Below the pieces are notes generated by a model that was not told where the DNA came from, made no database searches, and saw nothing but the letters and a program-made list of their open reading frames with translations. A DNA stretch of 24,134 nucleotides from Gloeopeniophorella convolvens (Eukaryota > Basidiomycota > Agaricomycetes > Russulales). The stretch is taken from NCBI GenBank assembly GCA_022496205.1, contig WTXD01000159.1, forward strand, positions 1-24,134, given 5' to 3'. The position numbers and the translations under genes were made by a program. The first letter of the stretch is position 1. Each line of letters begins with the position of its first letter. Shown here in pieces: positions 1-10,072 of this stretch.

Positions 1-660
1 GGCTGCGCTCTGCCGAGCGCAGCGGTGTCGTTGTGGGGCGCGCGTCAACGCGCCCCGGGGGTGTGTCGCCGCGCAAGAAGTTTTGCGGCGGCGGAGACTT
101 TGAGTGCGACACAAGGGCATTGGAGCCCCCGGTCTGGTCCTTGAGGCAGCGCTCTGCCGAGCGCAGCTGCGTTGCCTTGGAGCACGCGTTAGCGCGCCAC
201 GTCGAATCCACGTCTTCGCGCGAAACGAGTCGCGGCGTTGGCAGGGTCGTGTGCTGGTCCAGGTTGGGCGCGTCGCCGTCGTTTGGGCTCGAGTCGAGTG
301 TGCCGCGCACACACTGGCGCACCGGCGGGAAGTTCGAGCGCGACGCAGGCGCGCAGTTGCTGCGCCACATCGTGGCCACGTCGCTGCGCGAATGGATTCG
401 CGGTGGCAGCGCAGCGGATTCGTCTTGGGTCTTGGGGCTGTGCTCATCAGAGCGCAGCGCTGTTGTCGAGGGGCGCGCATCATCGCGCCCCGGGGGTGCT
501 TTACCGCGCGAGACGGCGTGTAGCTGCGGCGCGACGATGCTGTCGGCCATGACGACGGAGTCGCGCGACGCGAATTGCGCCGGCGTTCCATCCTGGGGCT
601 TCCCGGCGCGGAGTTCATTGGACCCCCCCCGGGATGGCCGGAAGCCTGTGACTTGAGGGT
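1..660. repeat. GC-rich diverged repeat units with conserved hairpins
   Basis: Three related blocks can be seen at about 1-95, 145-240 and 437-530, with a more diverged stretch between the last two. Each begins with an inverted repeat of the type CTGCGCTC-TGCC-GAGCGCAG (3-22; similar at 149-164; degenerate at 440-456). In the first and third blocks this is followed by GGGGCGCG-N6-CGCGCCCC (35-56 and 470-491). The stems of this second hairpin are identical in the two blocks, whereas the six-base loops differ. Open frames cross the region, but the composition is repeat-like and no protein family is recognisable, so I do not call a gene. It could be a decayed transposon or a GC-rich tandem array cut by the window edge. 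Confidence 0.5.
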
Positions 661-724
661 GGTGGCCGCTGAAGACGGCGAAGCCGTCTGCTGGCGTAGT
701 TTCCGCGAGAAGGTGTGGTGCTTG

Positions 725-1027
725 CACTGGGCCGATGCCAAACTCTTTGTCGGGAAAGAGCGTGGAAATGGTCAGAAAAGAGGATAACTATATCCAGGCT
801 CTTTGAATATGGAATATCCTAATAAGAGTTTAAAGTTTTCCTCGAGTTTTAGGGTATTTTGCGCGAATAGTTTAACTTATGAGCCAGACATCCAAAAAAC
901 TCTGAACGGAGTTGAATTATTTTCATACATACTTCAAATAAAAGCGTGTGAATATAGTTATCCTCTTTTCCAACCATTTCCACGCTCTTTCCTGACAAAG
1001 AGTTTGGCATGCCGCATCGGCCCAGTG
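725..1027. mobile_element. MITE: non-autonomous DNA transposon with long TIRs
   Basis: A 303-bp element bounded by near-perfect terminal inverted repeats at 725-793 and 952-1027. Both ends begin CACTGGGCCGATG. The right arm carries a 7-bp insertion near its tip and a few substitutions. The arms are flanked by the direct repeat TTG (722-724 and 1028-1030), a plausible 3-bp target-site duplication. The interior (794-951) is AT-rich, unlike the GC-rich surroundings, and has no credible coding capacity. The CACTG terminus and 3-bp duplication point to a CACTA (En/Spm)-type superfamily. PIF/Harbinger elements also make 3-bp duplications and cannot be excluded. The small arm divergence suggests fairly recent insertion. 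Confidence 0.85.
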
Positions 1028-1187
1028 TTGGCCCGTTACATTGCAGCACACTACGCTACGATCCCGTGACTTCCGCCTCGCCTGCTGCAGCCTGCTCCCT
1101 GCTGTTCCGCTATCTTATCTCACGCACCCCATTCCACCGTTGACGTCACTGCGGGCAAAGTCTAATATACCAGAATATACCCGGGCC

Positions 1188-1234
1188 GATCGGCGGCTCG
1201 TGATTGGTTTCTAGCCCATCACGAGTCGCCGCTC
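1188..1234. repeat. Imperfect palindrome (20-bp arms)
   Basis: Positions 1188-1207 and 1215-1234 are inverted repeats matching at 17 of 20 positions and separated by 7 bases. The stop codon of the truncated STAND-like reading frame lies inside the right arm. The palindrome may mark a breakpoint or a small element, or it may be chance. No further function is visible. Confidence 0.45.
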
Positions 1235-2126
1235 AATATCAATTTGTACATATGTCTTCTACAGCTAAAACCGAGATGCACCTCCGCGGAGTTTTGACAA
1301 ACGGGTAAAAAAAAAACCCCACGCGCAAGAGCGCGCGAGGAACCACCAGTGTCAAGCGTCCCATCATTACGTAAACACGGAACGCCCGAATCACAATTGC
1401 TAGGTAGCCTAACTAGCGACATGGACGTCGTGGATCCCTCCTTGTCGTGACGGAGTTGCGAGTGGCCTTGTTCCACCACAATGTACACGACTCCAACAGT
1501 CTACAGAAACCGTCAATCCGGCCCGCTTCAATGAAGCCCAAGAACTCTTACCCTAAAATCAGACAGCGCGTTGCCAAGCTGCCGCTGGATAGACGCGAGC
1601 TGCTCTTTATGTTTGTTGGCGTGTAGGATTTTGCGCCATTTCGTCGCTTTCGGTACAGACTGTGCGGTCTTGCAAGCATCTTCTAGAGCCCTGATGTCGG
1701 CCAAGTTCATCGGGCCATTCGTAATGGAGAGCAAAGGAGTCCTCACTTGTCGAGTGCCACCAAGGCGGACTCCAGACTAGCAGGGACCGCGGTGGAATCG
1801 GGGATCGCATCGGCTAGCATGTTGGTAATCTGTTCGATACGATGTACGAGTACAATGAGTTCGGCTTGCTTCCCGTTGGCTTTGAGTTTCTGGATATGTG
1901 GATGAGCGGGCAATGTGAAAATATAATACGCTCGATATACCTGGAGGTGTTATACCAGGAACAAGAGACCAGAGACTGCGCCCTTGAGTGGAGGACAAGG
2001 GTCGGCCGACTGTTTCAGACCTTCTAGGACAAGGAGGGTGACGTCTTTGGTATCCCGACGGAAACCCTCCGAGCGGCGACCTGGCACCAATCTCTTGAAG
2101 ACGGCTGAGGTGCGTATGCGCAGCAT
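1219..2126 (-). pseudogene. N-terminal fragment of a STAND/NLR-like protein
   Basis: Four minus-strand exons join in frame: 2126-1956, 1889-1747, 1690-1552 and 1500-1219. All three introns are GT-AG (66, 56 and 51 bp). The first 151 residues carry features I associate with the helical N-terminal region of Agaricomycete NACHT/TPR-type STAND proteins: an LVLEGLKQSAD...PPLKGAVSGLLFL segment, a predicted helix K..ELI.LV.RIE.IT, and a segment KWRKILHANKHKEQLASIQRQL. Exon 4 starts plausibly (VVYIVVEQGH) but then runs into low-quality sequence with a T-homopolymer and stops at 1219. No P-loop/NACHT or repeat domain follows, although such proteins usually exceed 600 aa. I infer a 3'-truncated relic, perhaps broken by insertion. 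A longer in-frame start exists at 2285. The family call comes from recalled sequence character, not a search. Confidence 0.5.
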
Positions 2127-2289
2127 TGTGATGTTACGGTTTGGGTCGCAGTGCGTTGGTTGGGGGCAGAGGTAGAGGAAAGTTGGAGGAAGGAGAAAGG
2201 GGCAGTATGCTCGCCGGCGAGGCGCACGGCAGTGGACAGCATGCCGAGGAGAGCCTTCCTTGGAACCCCCACGACGAATGCACAAGGAA

Positions 2290-3190
2290 GGAAAATCTAT
2301 GCACGGGGAAGCACTGCCCCTACATTAACGTGGGTTCACAGCTTAGTTAGCGTCAGTCGAGTCGGCATGCGGAGCAGACTAGTATTCACCATTCGTGAGA
2401 GGTATAGTTGAACGACAACGCTTGTCTGTTTTCCGAACTGTATTCAGAACAACAACTCTCTGGAGGTCGAGCACGGCAGCGACTGAATCACGCGCACACC
2501 GATACGTGAATGAGGAGTTCAATGGCGTGACCCAGCGCTCTATGCTCACAACATAGCCTTGCACGCGGTCGCAGAAGGTTCTGGAGCTTGGCCGGCCGAC
2601 ATGTCGACATGTTAACGTGGAACATGTGACTAGCATTGCGAGCACTGAGGAAACAAGCAAGGCAATCAGCCTGGGCACGGGGATCATCAAACCGACGGAA
2701 CATGCACCGTAGAGCATCGAACGAGGCGGCGCGAAACACCATCGCCGCCAGCACCAGATGAGCAAGTATGCTTTGAGGGCTCATGCGAGCAGATAGGAAA
2801 TCTTCTACTCAGATTGTATGAAGCACCCCGCTGCGCAAGAGCGTCCGGGGGCACAAGGGTCGGACAGAGAGACTCGGGGTGCGGCCACTGTGTATCCCGC
2901 AGGTGCAACATGTGGGTTGAGCTCTCTCGTTTGTTGCGTCATCGTAAAGGTATGTGGGATGTAAGGAGGCCTTCGCATTCAAGACATTGGCAACGTGCAA
3001 GATGAAGAAGTGAACCTGCGAAGCTGAACTTGCGCGTGTGCAAGCACTGCAGGCCCCGAGCATGGCACGACTCGCGCGCAAGTAGTTGAAGCTCGTGGGT
3101 CCTTGTTTGGGCGTGAGGTGTGCGTCCACGTGCGCGCGCTAAACTGGTGTTCTGCCTTTGAACAACGCGCACACTGTTCCTAACACACGA
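2290..3190. other. No supported gene (about 900 bp)
   Basis: Both strands carry only short frames. The best is a 98-residue minus-strand frame, 2784-2488, with fairly protein-like composition (start MSPQSILAHLVLAAMVF, later RRFDDPRAQADCLACFLSA). It has no recognisable domain, and I could not attach further exons. It may be another relic like the STAND fragment downstream of it. The part next to 3190 is expected to hold the promoter of the plus-strand zinc-finger gene, but no clear TATA box is visible. Confidence 0.4.
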
Positions 3191-3195
3191 CACCC

Positions 3196-5325
3196 ATGCA
3201 GGCCGACTCTAGCACCCCAGGGCCATCACAGACGACGCCAGGCGCGTCGACCTCGATGAGCGGCGCGAACAAGGTCAGCACGGGACTCTCTCGCTTGCGA
3301 AACAAGGTACTCGGACTGACGTGCATGCGCCACCTGCTCACAGCGCAAGCTCGACGATGCGCTGCAGACTCTCGACGAGGCGATGAGCCCTCACACGTTC
3401 GGCGAGCGGCCCGCGAAGCGACCGCACCTCGTGCACTCGCTGTACTCCACCCTCGCCAAGTACGGCATCAAGTCGAAGGAGCCCGCCCCGTGAGTCCTCC
3501 TACTCGACATCCCGCGCCGGCGCGCCCCTGAGCACCCCATCCCGTCGTACAGTGCAGATCCGATTCCCCGCATAACGCCCGACCTCTCCAAGGCACCACA
3601 CCTCGCCGCGATCCTCGCGCGCACAGCCGCCAAGGCGCGCGCGGCGCTCCCAGCGCGAGCGCGAGCGCGCCCCGCGCCGCCGCTCGCCTCCGGCGCGACA
3701 GCGGCGCACGAATACCGCCCGTCGTCGACGGAGAGCCTGCTCGAGCGCCTCGCGACGTACAGGCTCGGCACGTACGCAAATAAGCCGCGCGCGATCGACG
3801 CGCTCGCTGCGGCGCGGTGCGGGTGGGTCAACGACGGGAAGGACCGGCTCGTATGCGGGCTGTGCCGCGCAGCGTGGGTACTCGCAGGGCGCGACGGCAT
3901 GGGCCGTGAGGCTGGTACGCGTGTGCTCGGGTCTGCAGGCGGCGTGGGCTGACCTCTGGTGTTTTCTTGGTCGTAGCGAATGCGCTGGTGGAGAAGCAGC
4001 GCGTGCAGCTGGTTGAGATGCATAAGGATGGGTGCCCGTGGAAGAAGCGGCAGTGCGACGGTACGTGGTTTGCGTGGGCGATTATGGGGGAGTCTTGATG
4101 GCTCGGTAGCCGACGTGTACCGCATACAGCTGGCGTCTCCAGCTGGGATGGCCAAGGAGATCAAGGCCAGGGCATTCACGCTAGAGTCGGTTCTGGAGGG
4201 CGTGGAAGTCAAGCATCCTTTGGTATGTGCGCTTACATTTTGCACGAGTCGCACTTGCTGGAACACCTGTGTTTAGTCCTCAACACAAACACAAGCACTT
4301 CTCGCAGTCATTACCTCCGTAGAGGCAGACTCTTCTCTCGATGAAGGCCAACCGGAAGACACAACGGAGGAAGCCCCATCCAGCCACAGGCAGTCGTCAT
4401 CTCTGCAACCGTCCTCCGCTGCTGTCCTTACTGCCCTGTTCGGCTGGTCTCTCGCGCCTCCTACGCTGTCATCCTTCCCATCTGGGACTTCTACACCGGC
4501 ACGGTCTCGAGCTTCTTCTGTCGCACCACGAGAAGGCTCCGTTGGCCCGTCCGTCCCCCAAACGCCCCGACGGCTGTCAGGATTCGGCGGCAGCGGCATC
4601 CGGCTCAGCACGCCGACTCCCTTCAGATCGCTCTCCGTAGCTTCTATCCCTGGTAGCCCCAGGAGCAGTGTGGCGCCGGAGCAGCGCAAAGACACGGCCC
4701 TCCTGCACTGCTCCCTGTGCCACCGGCGACTCGGATTATGGGCTGCTGGTGCTGCCCCGCGCGGTCGGCCGGCACCGGGTGACGAGAGCGGCTCGCTCGC
4801 GGCCCCGAAGCCCCGGCAGATTGACTTGCTCAAGGAGCACCGACCGTACTGCCCCTACGTCGCGCGCTCTACAGTAGTGCCGTCGTTGCCAGCGTCGCCA
4901 GCCAGCCCTACTCATATGCGGGCGACTTCTTCTACCCCTTCTCTTTCCTCGGTCTTTTCGTCTTCAAGCAACTCGCAGTCCGACGCACAGCACTCGAATG
5001 CAGTGGAGGGTTGGCGCGCTGTGCTGTTGGTCGTGCTGCGGTACCGCCTGGGCCAGTGGCAGCGCAGACGGGTTTCGCGGAACACCCTATCGGAGCGGGT
5101 TGAAGGCGAGCCCGAGCCTCAAGCATCTCAGCAAGCGGACACAGCGCCACCCGAGACGCACGAACTCGACGAGTCGTGGGTAGAAGTCGACCCTGTTGAG
5201 GCAATGGTCGAAGGCGTGAAGAGCAAAGGGGTGAGCATTTCAAACAAAACGGAGAATACATTCTAACAACTGTTGTTGTGTAGGGATCCGAGCTGCTGAA
5301 GTACGTGAAGGGGCTGCTGGGCTAA
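3196..5325 (+). CDS. C3HC/Rsm1-like zinc-finger protein (ZC3HC1/NIPA family)
   Basis: Seven exons can be joined in frame: 3196-3273, 3344-3489, 3553-3914, 3977-4060, 4110-4222, 4277-5230 and 5284-5325, giving 592 aa. The first zinc-finger domain (about residues 130-260) shows C164, C176-x2-C179 and H211-x3-C215, preceded by the family's ESLLERLATYRLGTY and AARCGWVN segments. A Ser/Pro-rich linker leads to a second, Rsm1-like domain with C406-x2-C409 followed by GLW and then EH449RPYC453. The C-terminus is acidic and ends KGLLG. In fission yeast Rsm1 acts in mRNA export, and vertebrate ZC3HC1/NIPA is a nuclear basket/F-box-like protein, so a nuclear role is likely. The first intron could instead start at 3307, but that makes a 37-bp intron; I prefer the 70-bp one at 3274-3343. 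Confidence 0.88.
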
Positions 5326-5567
5326 TAATATGTACCTGTTTCATGTATTGAGTGCGATTGAGCGGTTGTTGGCTGGGATTAAGGGGAGAAGCTTAGTCAT
5401 CTGCAGCGAACATCAGCCAAACTAGGCGTGGCACAGCGTGCGACTCGACGACCAACTTCATCTCCTCCTCATCAACCCCTCCAGCCCAGTCTTTCTTTAT
5501 CTCTCTCTTCCTCAACCCGAGTTCCGTCCAGCTCGTCGGCCAGTCATCGCAGCGTCGGCCTCGCTCC

Positions 5568-7024
5568 ATGGCCCCAGCCCGATATGCCCCTCTCCCCAAT
5601 CCACGGACAAGCCCGGACGCGGAGCGTGAGATGGACGATGCCTTTGATGACGACGACCGCGATGAGCACAACGAGACGACACCTCTCACCGTTCAACATC
5701 CGCGCTCCCCAGAGCCCATAGATTCATCCCGGCAGCGCAGCGATTCCTTTGCAGGGCCCGGCGCCTACGACTTTGAGCGTGACTACGATTATCCCCCGCC
5801 CGGCTCCCCGCCGCCACCATCGACGGTCGCCCTGCCGAACAACATTGGCAACTCCAACGGTCTCCTCCCCACGTCTCCCGTCACCCGCGCGCCACGGCGC
5901 TCGTTCTTCCGCAGGACGGTCGGCGCGCTGCTGCCGCAGTACTATCAGCGCATCGGCGACGGCCGGCCGAGGGGCGGTGGGACGGATAATGACGGCGTGT
6001 TTGCGAACGTCACAGCTAAGCCTGTGCCCGCGGTAACTGTGCACTCGGATAGTGGGGATGTGCACATGGTCCCTGAGGAGACGCAGAATGAGGCGCCACC
6101 GGTGCGTTGTCCCGCCCCTATGTGTCCCCACGCACGGACCCGGGACGCTTACACCCGCGCCAGTCCTATAGCGCTGCGTCTGCGGACGCCGTGCCCTCGT
6201 ACTGGGAAAACACCGTGCATGCGCCGTCGGCGCTGGACCTGAACGGGGACATGATCATCGACGAGCTGCCCACCGGCTCCATCGTCTCGTTCGTGATGAC
6301 CACGCTCATCTCGTGGTTCTTCCAGCTCCCTGGCTTCGTGCTCACGTACCTCCTCCACGGCTCGCACGCCGGTCGCTTCGGCTCGCAGGCGGGGCTTGCG
6401 CTCACGTTGATTCAATACGGGTTCGGCACGACGGTCGCGGATGTGTTCCCCTCGCCCGACGACATGATGCAGGACGGCACGGGCATGGAATCGAAGCCCG
6501 ATGGTAGCAGCCCGCTGTCCGATGGGATGATGCACGGCGGATTCGGGGACGGCACGATGATGGGCAATTCGACGACGGGCGGCGAGGGTCCGTCGCTGGC
6601 GGACCTGCAGGCCGCATACGTTGGGCACGAATGGATCTCCTTCATCCTCATGACCATCGGTCCGTCTCTTCCCCTCTCCCGCCTTGCGCATCTGTCCGCT
6701 GACGACGCAATCACCGCCGCAGGCTGGTTCTTGCTGCTCACATCGCTGATCGGCTACTTCCGTGTGAAGCGCTTCGAGCTCTCCGTGCGCGCGTCGCGCG
6801 GAAGCCCAGCCGCGCTCACGGCCGAGGACGTCCAGCGCGACATTGCGCTGCGGCGGAACCTCGAGGACGTGTTTGGCATCAGCGTCGTGTTCGAGTCGGA
6901 GGCCGCGGCGCTAAGCATGATGACGCCACCCGACACTGCCACCATGAACCAGCGCATGGCGACGCCCCGGACAAGCGAAGAGGTCCGGCTCGAGCGCGAC
7001 CTGCGCAATGCAGGGCTGCTGTGA
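5568..7024 (+). CDS. BSD2: BSD2/NDFIP-like Rsp5 (NEDD4) adaptor membrane protein
   Basis: Three exons, 5568-6101, 6164-6659 and 6723-7024, give 443 aa. The N-terminal 180 residues are hydrophilic, acidic and proline-rich. Then come the family hallmarks: VPSYWE, a conserved ELPTGSIVSF entry into the first membrane segment (about 218-242), a second at about 253-272 (GSQAGLALTLIQYGF) and a third at about 327-353 spanning the second intron (ISFILMTIGWFLLLTSL). A charged cytosolic tail follows. Yeast Bsd2 recruits the ubiquitin ligase Rsp5 to metal transporters such as Smf1 and to other cargo for vacuolar sorting. The PPSY ligand for the ligase WW domains is formed exactly across the first splice junction (P177-P178|S179-Y180). 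The second intron is 63 bp with a weak GTCCGT donor and is frame-neutral, so retention would insert 21 residues into the third membrane segment. Confidence 0.9.
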
Positions 7025-7260
7025 CCGGTTGGGTGTGCGTCCCCTGTCCCGCTGTTTAGATCTAATTCCTTCCCTTTTTATTCTTTACTCTGCGGGATCT
7101 GACCAGTTTATTGTATTTCTTGTCATTGATGAGGCCCTCGCGAGCGCTCAGTGTACATTCCTTCTCACACTGTAAACTACACGAACAATTATACGGGGGG
7201 CTCTGATCAACTCACAGCTCTCGTTTGTGTGCGGGCAAGTCCCGGGGGCAGATGACTAAG

Positions 7261-8277
7261 TTACTCTGCCAGCAGGAACTGGCCGACAGCCTCGAGGCAC
7301 CGCTCGCGCTCCTCGAGCATCGCCATGTGACTCGAGTTTTCGAAGCGCACCCAGCGCACCTTCGGGATGCGCTCGAAGCACGGGAGGACGACGCTGTCCT
7401 GCGCCTCGTCGCGCCGCCCGTTGATCAGCAACGTCGGCGCCGCGATCTTGTGCAGCTCGTCCGTGACGTCCCAGTCCTTCAGCGGGCCCGTCACCGTGAA
7501 CTCGGATGGCCCGTTCCTGCAGCCGCGTGGTTCTCAGCACGCGGCGCGGGCTCTGAGCAAGGGCGACGCACATGTTCTGATAGGCCGTCGAGTCCTCCGC
7601 GAACGCCTCGAAGAGCAGCCGCATCTCCGCGGGCGGCGGCTTGATGCGGCACAAGTGCCGATCGAAGTACACCCCCATCGCCGCGTGGTACTCCCTGCTG
7701 CCCGTCGTCCCCGCCCGCTCGCACCGCTCCAGCACGTCGCGCACGTCTTGCGGCAGCGCCGCGCGCAGCACGTCCGCCGCCGCGACCCAGCGCTTGATGT
7801 CCGGCGGCGCCGAGATGAGCACGAGGCGGCGCAGCCCGCGCGGGCGCGCCGCCGCCGCGCGCATCGCGAGCATCCCGCCCCACGAGTGGCCGAGCAGGTC
7901 GTACCCGCGCCCCGCGGGGTGCGCGTCGAGCGCGAGGTGCGCGACGAGCGCGGCGAGCGCGGCGAGCTCCGCCGCGAAGAGGCCGTCCGCGCGCGCCGCG
8001 GCGGCCCAGAAGGGCGCGTCGGGCGCCCGCCGCCGACCTGGTCGTACAGGATGAGCGGGACGCCGTGCGTGCGCGGGAGTGCGGCGAAGGGCAGCAGCTC
8101 GGCGTGTACGCCGCCGGGCCCGCCGTGTAGCCCGAGCAGCGGCGGGCGCGCGCTGTGCGCGAGGTCGCCGATGATGGTGTACCAGGTGCGGAGCGGCTTG
8201 CCGGCGGGGGCCCACTCGAAATCGACGTAGCCTTCGACGACGGGCGGGTCCTGAGAGTCTAAGCTTGTTACCGTCAT
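7261..8277 (-). pseudogene. Proline iminopeptidase-like hydrolase, divergent copy A, frameshifted
   Basis: Two exons, 8277-7572 and 7516-7261, are split by a 55-bp intron at the same position as in the four paralogs further right. The N-terminus matches the family (VDFEWAPAGKPLRTWY, then LHGGPG for the oxyanion region). After YDQVGGGR, near 8028, the frame shifts and resumes at DAPFW, skipping the STHL-type stretch that all paralogs have. The remainder is intact: GHSWGG nucleophile elbow, NGPSEF right after the intron, NGRRDEAQD (acid) and SSHM (base). The loss is not a multiple of three, and no intron explains it. Either a deletion has killed the gene, or a very GC-rich stretch was collapsed during assembly. 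An upstream in-frame ATG at 8313 is an alternative start. It is clearly more divergent than the others. Confidence 0.65.
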
Positions 8278-8313
8278 TTTGCGCGAGCCGACGAAGGGTT
8301 CGACGGCGGGCAA

Positions 8314-8771
8314 GTGGCTGGATTGGATTCTAGAGTTCTGAGACGCGTCTCGCTGCGACGCTGCCCTTCAAGTAGCTGCTTATAAGGGAATTAGATGATG
8401 ACCACGGCGGGTGCCAAGCCACGAGCGCGACTCGCCACGCAGAGTCGAGCTGCAAGGTTCCAGTGACATATTGTCGCGAGACGTCAAATGAAAATCGACC
8501 GCAATCAGTCTCCGTAACAGACTGGCCAAGTGAAGACAGTCGTTCACATGTACAACCGCAATCGGATTCGGATTGCGGGCGTGCCTGGTTTCGACTGACT
8601 CGTATGCGAAACCTACTCTGCGCCGTAATGTAAATGGTAAGATGTCCATGTGGTCCATTGACCATGTGTACAGGCAAGGAGAGCGCCTTGGTAATCCGAC
8701 TGGCTGGCGGTAACGTACGCAGTTCGTACTGGGCGTCGACCCCTAGCCCGTGGACACAGCACTCGTCCCAG
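8314..8771. promoter_or_regulatory. Promoter region of copy A, otherwise empty
   Basis: The minus-strand TATAAG within the palindrome CTTATAAG (8379-8386) lies 68 bp upstream of the ATG at 8313 and 104 bp upstream of the ATG at 8277. The rest of this 458-bp spacer, up to the stop codon of the next hydrolase, shows no gene, no transposase remnant and no copy of the CACGTG element found upstream of copies B-E. The left boundary of the tandem array therefore lies here. Confidence 0.4.
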
Positions 8772-9740
8772 CTAAGACGTCAGGAACCCTCCAATGATCT
8801 CCATCACGCGCTCCCGCTCCTCCCACTGGGAATTATGGCTCGAGTTCTCGAGGGTTACCCATTTAACCCTCGGAATGCGCGCGAACGCGGGCGCCACCGT
8901 ACTATCCTGTGCCCCGTCGAATCTCCCATTGATGAGCAGGGTAAGGGCGGCGATCTTGTGCAGTTCGTCTATGACGGACCAGCTCTTAATGGTGCCGACG
9001 TTATGGAAGACAGTCGGGCCGTTCCTGACGTGCGGGTGTGAGAACCGCAGAGCAGAAGATCAGACAGTGAACACCTACATGTACATGTACACCGTCGGGT
9101 CCTCACCCAGCGCCTTGAACGCTGCCTGCATGCGCTCGGGAAACGGGTCAACCTGGCACACGTGCTTCTTGTACCACACCCCCGCAGCCGCCTTGTACTC
9201 CTCGCTCTCAGTAGTGCCCGCATCCTCGTTACGCGTGAGAGCGTCCTGCAAGTCCTGTGGCAGGCCCTTCTTGAGCTCGTTCTGCGCGTCCACCCAGAGC
9301 TGCATGTCGACGGGCGCAGAGACAGAGACGAGTCGTCGCAGGCCGCGTGGCTGGCGCGCTGCGGCGCGCATCGCGAGCATGCCTCCCCACGAGTGGCCGA
9401 GCAGGTCGTACTCGGTTATTTTGAGGCGCGCGACGAGGTTGTCGAGCTCGGCGAGGAAGAGCGCGTCGGTAAGGATAGTGTTGCTCACGTCGCGCAGGTG
9501 CGTCGAGCGACCGTTTCCCACCTGGTCGTAGAGGATGACTGGGACGTCGTACGAGGATGCGATGTCCTCGAAGGGAGTGATGTAGTCATGGATCGCGCCG
9601 GGCCCGCCGTGCAGGCAGATGAGCGGGGGGCGCTTGGCAGCAGCGAGGTCGCCGGTGATCTTGTACCATGTCTGCAGAGGCTTTCCTGCAGGCGGATACT
9701 CAAAATCGAGCAAGCCCTCGGTGGTCTTCGGTGCGGCCAT
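8772..9740 (-). CDS. Proline iminopeptidase-like hydrolase, copy B
   Basis: Exons 9740-9079 and 9024-8772, joined across a 54-bp intron, give 304 aa. This is an alpha/beta-hydrolase of the S33 prolyl aminopeptidase type: HGGPG at 44-48 (oxyanion hole), DLLGHSWGG with nucleophile S117, acid candidate D257 in NGRFD, and H284 in NSSHNS. The family releases N-terminal proline or related residues from small peptides, and some members act as amidases, so the substrate is uncertain. There is no signal peptide, so the enzyme is probably cytosolic. It starts MAAPKTTEG like its paralogs. Copy-specific changes include NGPTVFHNV in place of NGPSEFH[I/V]V just after the intron, and WYKKHVCQV near residue 190. 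The intron donor GTAGGTG puts an in-frame TAG right after the exon, so unspliced message would stop at 221 residues. Confidence 0.9.
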
Positions 9741-9789
9741 GATTGCGGTGGGTGATCGGTGAGATCAAGACTATCGATAAAAACGTGAG

Positions 9790-9795
9790 CTTATA
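9790..9795 (-). promoter_or_regulatory. TATA box of copy B
   Basis: The minus strand reads TATAAG in context ACATATAAGCTC, about 50-55 bp upstream of the ATG at 9740. The same box sits at the same distance in copies D and E. Confidence 0.55.
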
Positions 9796-9879
9796 TGTCC
9801 GAGAGGCGTGCGCAAGGCGCTTACGGTGAGGGTATGTGAGAGACTAACCTGGTGTACAAACCATCCTCGACGTGTGTGT

Positions 9880-10062
9880 GTGAGGAACTTACCAGTTGTT
9901 ACATACCAGGCGGCGATGGTTTCCTCCTCGACCCCTGTTCCCTGCCGTACACCCTGAGCGCCATGTTCCATATGAGCACATGAGGCTCAGGTGTCCTTAC
10001 GAAGCTGATAAGAGCACGCCGAGGCTGGCGAGTGAACCAATTTTGCTATCATCACGGTCAAC
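9880..10062. other. Insertion unique to the copy B upstream region
   Basis: Between the GTGTGTGAGGAA motif shared by copies B, C and D and the CCGTAAG element there are about 170 more bases here than in copies C and D. The insert has no inverted repeats or coding signal that I can recognise. It accounts for most of the greater length of the first repeat unit. Confidence 0.4.
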
Positions 10063-10072
10063 GTAGTCCGAA

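Noticed and set aside
33..656. A 207-residue plus-strand frame in the GC-rich left end
   Set aside because: It crosses repeat hairpins and its composition is Arg/Ser/Gly-rich. No domain or intron logic supports it.
3307..3343. Alternative 37-bp first intron in the zinc-finger gene
   Set aside because: It keeps the frame and is possible, but it is shorter than all other introns in the window. The 70-bp intron starting at 3274 is more typical.
3391..4266. A 291-residue minus-strand frame opposite the zinc-finger gene
   Set aside because: Low-complexity Arg/Ala/Ser composition; the plus strand has the C3HC cysteines and consistent splice sites.
6149..6691. Long minus-strand frames opposite BSD2
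   Set aside because: Antisense shadows of the second BSD2 exon, with no conserved segment.
7367..8230. A 287-residue plus-strand frame opposite hydrolase copy A
   Set aside because: It is Arg/Ala-rich antisense of a high-GC coding exon with no family motif. The minus strand carries the hydrolase.
8330..8677. A 115-residue minus-strand frame upstream of copy A
   Set aside because: No family resemblance. It overlaps the likely promoter of copy A, including its TATA box.
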